Source: Calamus simplicifolius
Lineage: Eukaryota > Streptophyta > Magnoliopsida > Arecales > Arecaceae
Assembly: GCA_900491605.1 (NCBI GenBank)
Contig: UESW01004255.1
Coordinates: 570,866-634,865 of the forward strand
Direction of reading: 5' to 3'
Length of the DNA stretch: 64,000 nt
In this document: positions 10,204 to 20,741 of the stretch, piece after piece
Layout of the letters: each line of letters starts with the position of its first letter
Position numbering within the stretch: position 1 is the stretch's first letter
Made by a program: the position numbers and the translations under genes
Notes under the pieces: model-generated
The model's input: the letters and a program-made list of their open reading frames with translations, nothing else
Databases searched by the model: none
Told to the model about the DNA's origin: nothing

Positions 10204-13000
10204 TAAGGTAACATTTCTACCCAATGTTACCAAAAACTGCATCCGTCTCAATTTCAGCATATCAACAAATGAATCTTCTATCATTCTACTGGCTACCAGA
10301 TTCATAACCCAAAAACGAATAATATACTTCACACTATAAAGACTTCATTGTCAAAGAACCTAGAGTTCATGTCCAGAAAAAAGCTGTGGCAATGTGGTGT
10401 GAGGAGAAATATGAGCCATATCAGTCTTATCAACAAAATTTCAAGTACTTCATTGAGCTAACTGAGGAGCACCAGAGAATAGCCAAATATAGGGGTTTTA
10501 AGACTATAACAAGGCACCATATTCCTAGACTGTATCAGTATATTTTGTCTTCACCACCAATTTCTTCTCTTCTTTCTTAAACATTTTTCCTTCGATCACT
10601 CTTTCTTTCTCCTTTTCTTGCCTCTTCTATTCCTTACTCTATTCTATTCTGCTATCTTGTTTTCCTGCACAGAGCTGATATGACTCACCCCTTTGAGGCA
10701 AAGCATAATTGGCTTTAGTTTGTATAACATTTGTTTTCTTGAAAAGAGAAATGATATGACTCACCCCCAAATTCCTGTTCATAGCAACAAGTTTATTTTT
10801 TATACCATGTGCAGGTGCTATTCCAAAGAGGTCACTTTTACTGCACCTTATCTGACATTTTATCTGATAGGTACACTGTTCCCTCATGTAGCGTCCATCG
10901 AATACATGAGTGTTGGCTTAAAAAAGCTCTGCTTGGCATGTTAAAAGCGCTAGCCTGGTGATGCTGCGTCTAAATTTTGCACTTCTAAATGGTCGATCAT
11001 AATGATATTGTCAAGAGACTTCAGTTATACCAGAAGTTACTAAACTATTGGGTAGGGTGTGCAAGAATTTACAGCCCATGAGACATAAGTTCTGCATGTT
11101 TGAGAGGCACCCTATGGATTCTGGTATTTCTCTTATTTTTGTATAATTAAGATTTAAGTGCCTTAGTTCATTGGCCTATCTTTATACTCTGCAACAGTGT
11201 TTCCTCCAAATACGAGCTTAACTAATGGGTACCAAAGATGAGTGTGGACTGTGCTAATGAGTCCCAAAGAAAACTAACAGTCATCCCAAACTCATGTATC
11301 TTGCTAGCCCCCTTAAATCTAAAACGAAAGTAGCTATACTTAGCAACGATGCATGCACCAATTTCCGCCTCATCTTGAAAGGAAGTTACCCAACTTAAGT
11401 TTCATTCGTCCACCCCATCGGTCATGTCCCACAATGGTTATGAATTCATCAAAGGCTAGTAGAACCTTCACATTGTCCTTCCATTGCATTCATCGAGTCA
11501 CTTTCAACAATCAAATTGACCTTGAATACATCGAGTCACTTTCAACAATCAAATTTCATCTGGTCCTTTTTGTTTCGATGCAGGCAAGAAGTGAGATATC
11601 CTTTTTATCAGCTTTAAAATGTAGAAAAGGTGCTCTCATCTTTTTATTTATTTTTTTTCTCTCCTTTTTTTAAGAAAAATGGATGGCAGGTTAAAGGTTT
11701 ATTTTTCTGGTAGGTTGTGTCACACGGTTTTAGCATGATAAAACCAATTTTTCAGAAGAAAAAAATGAAAAATAAAAAGGATCTGAATATTGAAGGCCCA
11801 AAATCCCTTTTTTTTATGGGTATTGATTGAATGCCCAAGACTACAAACTAGAAACGCATCCTACAAACAGCTGGAACTAACACTAGACTAGATTAATGGT
11901 ACAAGGGAATGAAATCAGAGGAATGGTGGTCTTAATTCTCTAATTTCTGCAATACGAAAGGCTTTGCAAATACTGAGAAGTTCGATGTATTAATAGAATG
12001 CGAAACTCAATTTTTTTTAAAAAAAGTTGGAAAGTAAACCGAAGTCGATCAAATGCTCACTTGCTTCCGTCTGGTGGCCGCTGGTGACAAAAGTCTTGTT
12101 GCAGGTGTCCAACCCTTCAGCCAAAGTTGATATCTGTGAATCGAACTGCAATTGCAGATACAAAAAAATATTAAATATCTAAGTAACATGTGAATTTTAG
12201 AAAGAATTTCATTCGGAATGGAAATTCAAAAATTTAAAAACTAAAATTTCTTGTTCCGTGGAAAATTAAGTGGAGATCTGAGGAGCCCAAAAACCCATTT
12301 TAAAACCCACCCGATGAGGTAGGTGTCATTCTACAAATCCCCATTTTTTATTATTTAGAAATGTAGATTAGTGCATGGATCCTCAGTTGCAGGGAGAAAA
12401 CTTGTAAGTGCCGATATCCATCAACGATTGCTCATACTCAAAATAGGCTTTTTCTGGCTTAGCACCACTATAAGAGGGAAATTGAGATCAAACAATATGA
12501 TCTCATTTCAATGAGAAATATAAATTTAGAAATAAAAACCGTAAACTCCTTACCTGTCCTCAGTGTTTGATACTAAAAGAACGATATTGGCAAAGAAAAG
12601 ATTGAAAACATTTCCTCCATGATTACCAAAAATTATTTCCTACAACAATAAGCAACAAGAAATACATGTTTCACCGCATCAAACAACAAAAACAACAAGC
12701 CTCTAATACAATAATCCAACAATTCTTATTCAGAGAACAGAGGCAGTTCTCATCACCAATGTCTGCTGAAATACAGGGAGACGGTGTCTTCCCATCCTCA
12801 AACCAGCAAGAACGGTGTCTTCACATTGTCAAAGAGAGATGAAATTTCAAGAATCAAAAATCAAAAAAAAGAAAAAAAAAGTTAAGATGCAACATATAGA
12901 CGCCATGTGTTTTCCAACGCTTCTTGACAAGTCTGTCTGACAACTCATTTAATCACAAGACTTGGATCAAGCTAAACAATGATGAAAGCCTCCTAAGTTC
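10204..13000. other. No recognisable gene
   Basis: Mostly AT-rich single-copy-looking DNA. A 64-codon frame at 10386-10580 (+) and an exon-like piece at about 12060-12150 (- strand, reading DSQISTLAEGLDTCNKTF) are the only protein-like stretches; I do not recognise either. CT-rich runs occur at 10550-10680. No RNA gene or terminal repeats seen. Confidence 0.4.
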
Positions 13001-13728
13001 TCCACTCCCATCTGTCCTAATCTTTCAAACAAAGAAGAAAAAAGGAGACTTACTGATACCTGGGCTTTCCTCGGGACTTAGGGCAGAGGCGGAACGCGGC
13101 ACCGGTGACGATGTGAGGCGGAACATGGCACCCGGCGACGATGCGAGGCGAGGAGCGGAACTCGGCACCCAGCAACGCAGGGCTTTCCTCGGGAGTTAGG
13201 GTCGAACTAGGGTTTTAGGGCACCGACGGAACTCGGCACCCGGCAATGATGCGATGCGGAGGAGTTAGGCCAGAGGCGAAACTCGGCACCCGGCCGGCGA
13301 CGACGCGAGGCGGAGGAGTTAGGGCAGACGCGCAGGGTGGAGGAGCAGAGGAGCGGAGGAGTTAGGAGTTTGGAAGGCTGCAAGCACAGTGACGAAATCG
13401 ACCGGGGTCGGGAGCATTAATTTACAACAATCCTTTTCCTACGATTATTAAAAAATCGTAGGGAAACAATTTAATATTTTTATTTAAAAAAAATTTCCTA
13501 CAATTTTAATAAAAATCGTTGGGAAAGGATTCTTATGAAAAAAAATTTTGGAGGAAGTTTTGCCTCCAAAAAAAATTAAATTAAAATAATTTAATTTCCT
13601 AAGAATTGACTAGCCTTTCCCTATGATTTTTAAAAATCGTAGGGAAATAAATTATTTTTCAAAAAAATTATGGCAAAATTTTTTGGATATTAAATAAATA
13701 TCAAAACCTTTCCCTACGATTTGATCAA
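13000..13728 (-). mobile_element. 5' end of a second CACTA-like element, truncated
   Basis: Subterminal-type DNA at 13420-13728 has repeated, inverted words CCTACGATTTTT and AAAATCGTAGGGAAA. Beside it at 13060-13400 lies GC-rich leader-like DNA with short repeats of GGAACTCGGCACCCGG and GGAGGAGTTAGGGC, including the - strand AAACCCTAG word. This mirrors the 5' layout at 1-990. The subterminal DNA stops at 13728 without a CACTA terminus, exactly where the large duplicated segment begins. Confidence 0.5.
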
Positions 13729-14343
13729 TCCTTTTTTTATAGCTTGTTTTGAAAGAGTAAAGGTATAGCTTAATTCAAAAGAGTAAAGGTGTTTGGTTTC
13801 AAAAACACAAAATTGTTGATATGTTTTGAGCATATGGTGAAGGTTCAAATCCCCACGCATATATAGGTAAACGGGTTATTTATTCTCAAGGGGCCTTTTC
13901 TCTTAAGGTCTAATTTTCCCTTAGCCTACACTTTGTGACAAGTCATATCATGCCTATGCATGCTGCATTCCCAGAAATTTTTCACCTTATATAAAATTGA
14001 ATTCAAGGTATCCAATCCAGCTAATGTCAAGCATTGCAAATTGACTGCAAGAAGGGTGACTGTGCAACATGTGTACTTATGCAGGCATCAATAAAAGTAA
14101 ATGCGTTCATACCAACACCACTGAAGAATTTTACTAACAAGGACCAGGCATACAGCATTATGGAATATGGATGCTACATGACCCTGTACTTTCATAGACC
14201 AAATCCACATCCTTTGGTATCAGCTAAGATGCATTATCATGATTACGATGATGTTTTTTAGAATGATCAAATCATCCAAGACATGACCAGGTAGAGAATA
14301 AAAACACATATCAAATGTTTCTCAGAACTGCAGCAAGTTGTAC

Positions 14344-17300
14344 CTTACGAATTAGATATAAAAAATCCTCAGTCAACAGTTTCCCCCTCTTTGATGCTAT
14401 GTCTTGAGCTTTATGCACCTAAGAGAAGTTAATGAAGTTGAAAGTTACATAAGAGAAGAGTGAAAGTATTCCCTTAAGCAGATAGGAAAATTCATAAATA
14501 AGCAAAGGAGCAGTCACAAATATGGAACTGGCAGGATTGATCAAATTAAATTTTTGAGCATGTTTATACATGAAGTATTGACAGGTCTTGGAGCTCCTAC
14601 CGAATTTGCCACCTGGACAATGGTGAGTTCCTTGTGCACATGAACCTGAGGGTGTGAAGGGCTCTCACAATTTGCAAGTGTAAATTCCATAAAGCTACCT
14701 TTTTTCTTAACAATAATGAAATGGCTTTCCTCTTAGAAAAGTTACAACAGTAAATCCCTGGGTGCCCAATTGCTTGTGTTAACAATATGAAAATAAACCT
14801 CCAGAAAGAGGGTACATTGAGTTAAATTTATGGCATCTAACTGCACTTCTTGGAAACTTGTATCATAATTCAAGAAGCATGTGGCAAGGACTTTGACAGT
14901 AAGGACAAGGATTACAAACAAAATTGTAGGGTCCAGGAACACCTGGACATCTGGTTTTCATAACATGTGGCATCTGCCTTAATGTTTTCAAGCCAGGCAT
15001 GCTTATCCGATTTGTTTTACTTCTAATCAATAGCTGATATTTGGGGGCCAACAAGAATCAGTTCCTAAGGCCTCCTGAATTTTTTAAATGTTGCTCACTT
15101 ATCTTAATTGGAGGTGCTCTAAAAGGCTTGACTCTCTAGGGGAAGAGGGAGTCCTACTATTCAAGTTTACCAATTATTCTTACAGATTAAGCATGTCCAC
15201 TGGTGCCACAAGCTCTTCTACTGTAACCGGCTTTACAATCTTTCCATCTTTCCAAATTACATATGCATGCATGGGATTACCAGTTTGTAATGTCAAGTTT
15301 CCTGAATAAATACAAGCAGTTGAGGTTGCTTTTCTATTTCAGATGGCACTTGTAGACCTCATGCGTCACTGGTTTTCCGTAGAAAGTCCGTCATATGGCA
15401 AGGATCATTACCTCAAGATAATCAAACATCAAAAGAAAAGTGATTGGATTCTTTTAAATGTGATTGTTTTTTTAATAATATACTAAACGCCACATGGATT
15501 TCCATGATACTGATATTATTCAATTTTTAATTCATGAACGGATGACAGCCAAGAGTTTTACCTAATTTTCTTTCCATTTCTTTTAATTGATAAAAACAAT
15601 TAAAAGTAAGTGGGAAGCATAATTACCAAATCAGTGACATACTCCATAACGATGTCCTCCACTAGTGCGACTGTTTCTGGAAGTGGCTGCAAAACAAACA
15701 GAAGGCAATAACGTGAATAACAGGGCACTAACCGCATAAAATCAGTTTTGAGAGCTACAAGAGCAAATTTATCAATATTTCGACCATGCTACTAAGAATT
15801 AACTATCAAATGCAACATCCTTTTAGAATGTTGCATCACTATCTATAAACCATATTAAGGTAATCAAATAATTTCTCTCCTCAACTAAGTTTGGGCATAA
15901 TGCATTATGAAAGTAGACAGAGTTATATCTTGAAAAGAAAAACTAAATAACTATAAATTGTTTAAACATGATGTTCTTCATACACAACATATAAAAATGA
16001 CAAATATTTTTATAAGTGAAAAAAATCTTCTGAAAATCTGAAAAGTAGTTTGAAAATAAATGCAGATTCCATTTTGAGATGACTCCAAGACATGTCCTGA
16101 TGCAAATCAATGTTGTCAACCAAAGTAGAGTTATCCTTTTAATTCATCCTATATCAATTTTGGATGCCCCTAATGAATGATTTTGATAGCTTTTAACTCT
16201 TGAAAATGATAAATGAGTTGTCTGTAAGCTCAAAGTTACTTGAAATTGTAAAAATAAAAATATAGAATAATTGACATCAGCAAATAAGAACAATAAGGCA
16301 GAAGATATACTCACATTGGGGTCATCCCCAAATCCATACATCATGTGTTGCACTACAACATCAACAAAGAAGATTTATATTAGCAATAATTGAAATGAAT
16401 ATAAATTTTGCATATGATTGCATAACTTTTGTGTAAGCATAAGACTAAACAATTTTCAGTGATGTCAGCAACGAACAGAGCTCATCTATGATTTAGTGTT
16501 AACTGGAAGAGGCAATATATGTATGCCACAAAACATTTTCTAAATTTCCAAATTTTTTAAAAGAAATCCAAAAATAACTACATATTGTTTATTAAGCATG
16601 AAATCATTTATAGAACACCCGGTATCAATGCTCAGTAGGTCAGACCTGGGCCATACATATAAAAAATCTGAATTTGGCCAGGCATAAAGTTTGACCTGAA
16701 AGCACATAAAGTTCAAACTTGAAGAAAATCCAGGCCCTGGGCAGTTTCATACTGAAACAGTTATGTTTAGATTATAGATGACCATAGGCCTTTTTGTCGC
16801 AAAACCGTAAGTCTGTTCAGATGTTTGTCACCAACATTTTATCTTGATTTTTACCGATATTGAAATCAAGCACAAGAGGTATTGTGGTAACAGGCATGAT
16901 GATTTTTCCTGTCTCTAGCAAAGCCGCCAAGCAAATCCTAGAGCAGAAGCTTTTTGCCAGGCAACAGCTTTGGAGAATATTATAACATATGATTACTACA
17001 AAAATTGTAGCCCCAGTAGACCTCTCAATCCATGAGCTTGTCATTGCATTCAAAATGTGGTAAAACAGCTACCCATTTGCTTCTCGTTGAAAGGTCACAC
17101 TTTATTGGTTTTATTATCATGCATTGGAAGTTTCCAATTAGCATAGGGGAAGTTTTTATGGTTTTTTGAACCAATGTAAATGTTTGGCAATTTTAATTGG
17201 GAGACTTGGTTTTTGATGATTTTGAGGATTTATAAGGAGATAAATGGAAAATTCTATAAATAACTGGAATTAATTTCAAAGTCTTAGACTTATATTTTAA

Positions 17301-18017
17301 GGTGCGAAGAGGATTGCCGATGTTTGGTTACACCGTTAGCTTATTTGGAAATCAAAGTTGAAACCACACTAAGATTCTTTTATAATTATCCATACCTCTC
17401 TATTTGATAAGGGGGCGTATCTTCTTGTGGAACCTCATGTTCAATTTGATGGGTATTCACTGTGCAACCCAAGAGCTTTCAAAATGTGCAATTTTTCTAA
17501 GAGATCATGATTGTTTCACCCTTGTGTTGCGCACAATATGGTTGTTTCCTTAACTGGTCCTCCACAAAGATATAACTGTAGCAGCTATATGGAGGATGAT
17601 AATGTCAGGTTAGGTTCGAGAAAATCATTCTTCAAACCATATTTCCATGTCTTTCAAAAAAGGAAATTCTTTTAGTAGCACAGACTAGCAAGTACCACCG
17701 ATAGTCCTAGATTCTAAAAAAAAATTTGATATAGTTCTTATGCATCCAATGAATACCAACAATAAAATAGCAAGCGTAAAACAAAAGTTGGGTTCAATCA
17801 TTATGAAGACAAACAAAGGCCATTAATGGTGATGATATGCTTTCAGGAATATACAAACATTGTCCTAACCAAAACCAAATGAGAGATGGTCAAAAAAAAA
17901 AAAAACATCAATCTTACAATCTTTCTGAAAGACTCCACGTTTGCGCTTAAAAGAGGTTTCAGAAGGTTGAGACGTTCCAACCCTCGGCTTCCAGGGTCCT
18001 GACAAAGAATTGTTCGT
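14344..18017 (-). pseudogene. TAF13: TAF13 exons 1-4, truncated duplicate
   Basis: Four - strand exons with canonical splice sites encode TAF13, a TFIID subunit whose histone fold pairs with TAF11. Exon 1 (17918 to about 18017) gives GTSQPSETSFKRKRGVFQKD. Exon 2 (16315-16352) completes LQHMMYGFGDDPN, exon 3 (15627-15686) gives PLPETVALVEDIVMEYVTDL, and exon 4 (14344-14418) gives VHKAQDIASKRGKLLTEDFL and YLIRK. The last exon (DLPKLHRCTELL... in the other copy) is missing because the duplication starts inside intron 4. In exon 1 the expected ATG at 18015-18017 reads ACG, although the frame downstream is intact. An upstream tandem repeat of the exon start (ATG at 18098-18100) runs into a stop. 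Confidence 0.9.
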
Positions 18018-18149
18018 CACCTGAATTCCACAGCGATCTCCAACATTAACACATAAGTATGCGCTAGCTTCACCGAGGGTCCTGACGAAGAATTGTGCAT
18101 CACCTGAATTCCACAGCAATCTCCAACATTAACACATAAGTATACGCTA

Positions 18150-18450
18150 AAAAAAAGAACCAAGAATTGATACTGTTGCCGCCGGAATCCGTCCTCCGAC
18201 TCGGGTGCAGTCGATCTCTTGGGGCGGACCTGCACAGAAGTCCTCACGCGAGAGGCATTGGGGTGGCCCTCCGCGGAAGACCCTCCGATGCTCAAGTCAG
18301 TGGGGAAAATCGGCGATCAATCAGAAAATGGGAAGGTGGATCTCTCCGGAGAGTCTCTCCAGGGGCGGCCGATCGGGAGCTCTAGGGGGGAGCACCGACG
18401 AGCAGCTGGGAGAGTGGGAGAGTGAGAGTGAGAGATGGTCTGCCTCCCGT
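18150..18450 (-). other. TAF13 5' untranslated region, copy 1
   Basis: GC-rich transcribed-looking leader between the TATA box and exon 1 of TAF13. It starts with CT repeats typical of plant leaders. Open frames on either strand here do not match any family I know. The intron before exon 1 ends at TTCAG|GTGA and is partly tandemly duplicated. Confidence 0.5.
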
Positions 18451-18454
18451 GTTG

Positions 18455-18464
18455 TATATATATA
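18455..18464 (-). promoter_or_regulatory. TATA box of TAF13 copy 1
   Basis: The - strand reads CCTATATATATACAAC. Downstream on that strand is a GC-rich leader (18150-18450) beginning with CT-rich sequence, then an AG-ended intron and exon 1. Confidence 0.6.
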
Positions 18465-18568
18465 GGGCTTCAATATTCACTAATGAACATAAACTTAGAA
18501 AAATCAAGATAGGTTGCAATATAATTAACCTTCATAATTAAGTTCCCATTAACTAAATTTCATTGTTT

Positions 18569-18828
18569 TTCTCCCCAGTGTATGTTCTTCTTCATATTCA
18601 CTACTTTTTATCATATTTCTTTTGCATTCTCATTGTCGCATGATCATTGTGCTAAACTTTTCTCTCTTACCCTTCCCTTGGAAGGCCAACATTTTATAAG
18701 GTGTACAAGAGGAAATCCACAGAGTCGTTCCAATCGTCTGCCTATTAGTTTAATTAATCTCTTGCTAGAAGAGAGTGTTTAACATACCTTGGCTTTCTTC
18801 GGAGCATATATGTTCCAATCGTCTGCCT
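18569..18828. pseudogene. SWEET sugar transporter fragments, copy 1
   Basis: On the + strand, after an acceptor at about 18672-18685, exon 2 of a SWEET (MtN3/saliva) transporter reads PTFYKVYKRKSTESFQS (to about 18736). The exon 1 end present in copy 2 has lost about 31 bp here. Of the inverted exon 3 only the piece for IYAPKKAK on the - strand remains (about 18787-18812). The rest is deleted and replaced by a 19-bp filler. SWEETs are seven-helix uniporters of sucrose and hexoses; this remnant cannot encode one. Confidence 0.75.
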
Positions 18829-18857
18829 ATAGTTCGGTTCGGGTTCGTTGTCGTCAG

Positions 18858-19157
18858 GTAGGCGACCCGATAAGAGATCATAGCTGTTAGGAGCGGCCGG
18901 AGGACATGGACACGGCGCGGACCGTGTACAACGTGAGCACAGACAGGCCCGGCTCAGAGGTGGCCGGCGAGACAGCTGCTGCACTGGCGGCGGCGTCGAT
19001 GGTTTTCCGGTCACTGGACCCGGACTACTCGCAGAAGCTGCTGGAGAACACAATGCGGGCCTTCGAATTCGCAGACAGCTACAAAGGGGCGTACAGCGAT
19101 GACCCGAGCGTCAAAACTGGTGTCTGCCCTTTCTATTGCATTTTTTATGGATATCAG
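18858..19157 (+). pseudogene. GH9 endo-1,4-beta-glucanase exon, copy 1
   Basis: A 300-bp exon with acceptor TCGTCAG|GTAGGC encodes a glycosyl hydrolase family 9 segment: VGDPIRDHSC, then (W)ERPEDMDTARTVYNVSTDRP, GSEVAGETAAALAAASMVFR and DPDYSQKLLE. The Trp codon of the CWERPEDM motif is TAG at 18888-18890, a nonsense change absent from copy 2. The exon ends at a GC-type donor (CAG|GCAACT). The preceding exon seen in copy 2 is deleted and no later catalytic exon is found. Family members cut cell-wall glucans. Confidence 0.82.
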
Positions 19158-20730
19158 GCAACTCCCTTCTCTCCTCTCCTCTCCTCTTTCTTCCTTCGTT
19201 TTTCTCTTGCTTCTGAGATTAAATTAATTATTAATAACTGGAGAAGCGGTATGAAAACCATGGAAACGGCGTGCATTGGATTCTGTCGTCTAGTCACCGA
19301 AAAATGGGAGCAGGGGCATTTTTTCTTTGGGTAAGCAGGGGTGCCATGTGGAAGATTATATTGTAAAAATTTGTTTTTAATAAAAATTGGATCTCCAGTA
19401 CAAATTAAAGAAAAAATCTTGCCTGGATTCTCCTGTCCAATGGACCACTGACCTGCTGCCAGTCAGAGGAGCTTCCAACAACCCCAATTTGGATTGTGGG
19501 AGATCGTTGCCACACAATATTTTATTTGAGAGTTCTGAGTGATGAGAGTAGAAAACATTAGAGTAATGAAAGAAATGTCCAGGGATAACGTTGAGATCTT
19601 GAATAATTTTGCCAGATAATGCTCCTTTGAAGTTAATTAAGTGAACAGAATGTCTCAGCAACACTTGTTAGCAACAGCAATCTTCTGATAACATGGCTAG
19701 AAAACTATAGTAATGAGCGAATGCCCCAATGGGTCAACTAATGACGCCGCTCCGTCTTTTATTGAAGACGAATGGTCAAAAGAGCATCCACGGGAGGCAG
19801 ACATATTATTACGGGCATGGTCTGCGCTTCCACACAATTCCATCAAGTTTATGTTCATTAATATCAAAATTATATGATTTTTATGTCTTTCAATTCTATA
19901 TTTTATTAAAACTAATAGGTACAAATTAATTAAACTAATTTAATTTAAAAAATAAATAAAGGATGGCAATGTATGTTATTACGGGCATTTATGCTAATTA
20001 AATTCCTGTGGGATATAGATATAAAATTTTACATCCATATGAAAACTAATATAAATTATTAATGAATACTAACAACTTAAAAACAGATACAGAGAGACCT
20101 TTTCTTAAACTAATATAAATTATTTTAAAGATATGGATACAGAGGCACCTTCCCTGCGCCACGGAGTGCCGGCCACCTCCATTAACAAGATGGCAATAGA
20201 TTGGATTGATAAATGCACTGGCTGCATGTACTTTTTCCCCTTTTCTTTTTCTTTAATTTGATTTTTACTTTCCCAACATCGTCAAATGGGAGTCTAGTTA
20301 TATTGTAAACCGAATTCAAACCCATATTAGTTATAGTAAGCATTATTACTCTTTGACAAAGCCGTGATAAAGATAATTAGAGTGTTGGTTGCTTTGTGAT
20401 TCATTCACCTAAGGACCATTGAAGGCCTAACGTGGCCTCAATGTAACAGCTCATAAAATTATATATATTAATAATTGAATCAATCAATTCCACTTGCATT
20501 GGACATGCATGCATTGACGCATACCACTAATCCATGAGATGTGAAAATATATTGAAAGGAAACACCCAGAAGAGTGGAAAAACATGGCACATGTTTTTTT
20601 CTCATCAGAAATCACCCCAAGAAAATGAAGGTGACCTACAAGTAACTGAAAATAAGAATGGAAGGAATCTAAGCATTCCCGAGACATGATGATTGATTGC
20701 TTTGCTCTCTGATTATATACTAGAGGTGAA
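19158..20730. other. No confident gene
   Basis: A - strand stretch at 19430-19660 reads like protein (KGALSGKIIQDLNVIPGHFF...) and is conserved in copy 2 (41690-41910), but I cannot place it; a leucine-rich-repeat origin is possible but weak. The rest is AT-rich. Nothing else seen. Confidence 0.4.
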
Positions 20731-20741
20731 CATCAAAACAT

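Noticed and set aside
10386..10580. 64-codon frame, MWCEEKYEPYQSYQQNFKYF
   Set aside because: Protein-like composition but no recognised family, splice context or duplicate. Not listed as a gene.
14034..14261. 75-codon frame conserved between the two segment copies (also 35933-36160)
   Set aside because: Conservation only reflects the recent duplication. It lies in TAF13 intron 4 on the opposite strand with no known motif.
19430..19660. Possible leucine-rich-repeat protein fragment (- strand) and its copy at 41690-41910
   Set aside because: The pattern L..GALSGKI...L is too short and irregular to assign to a family.
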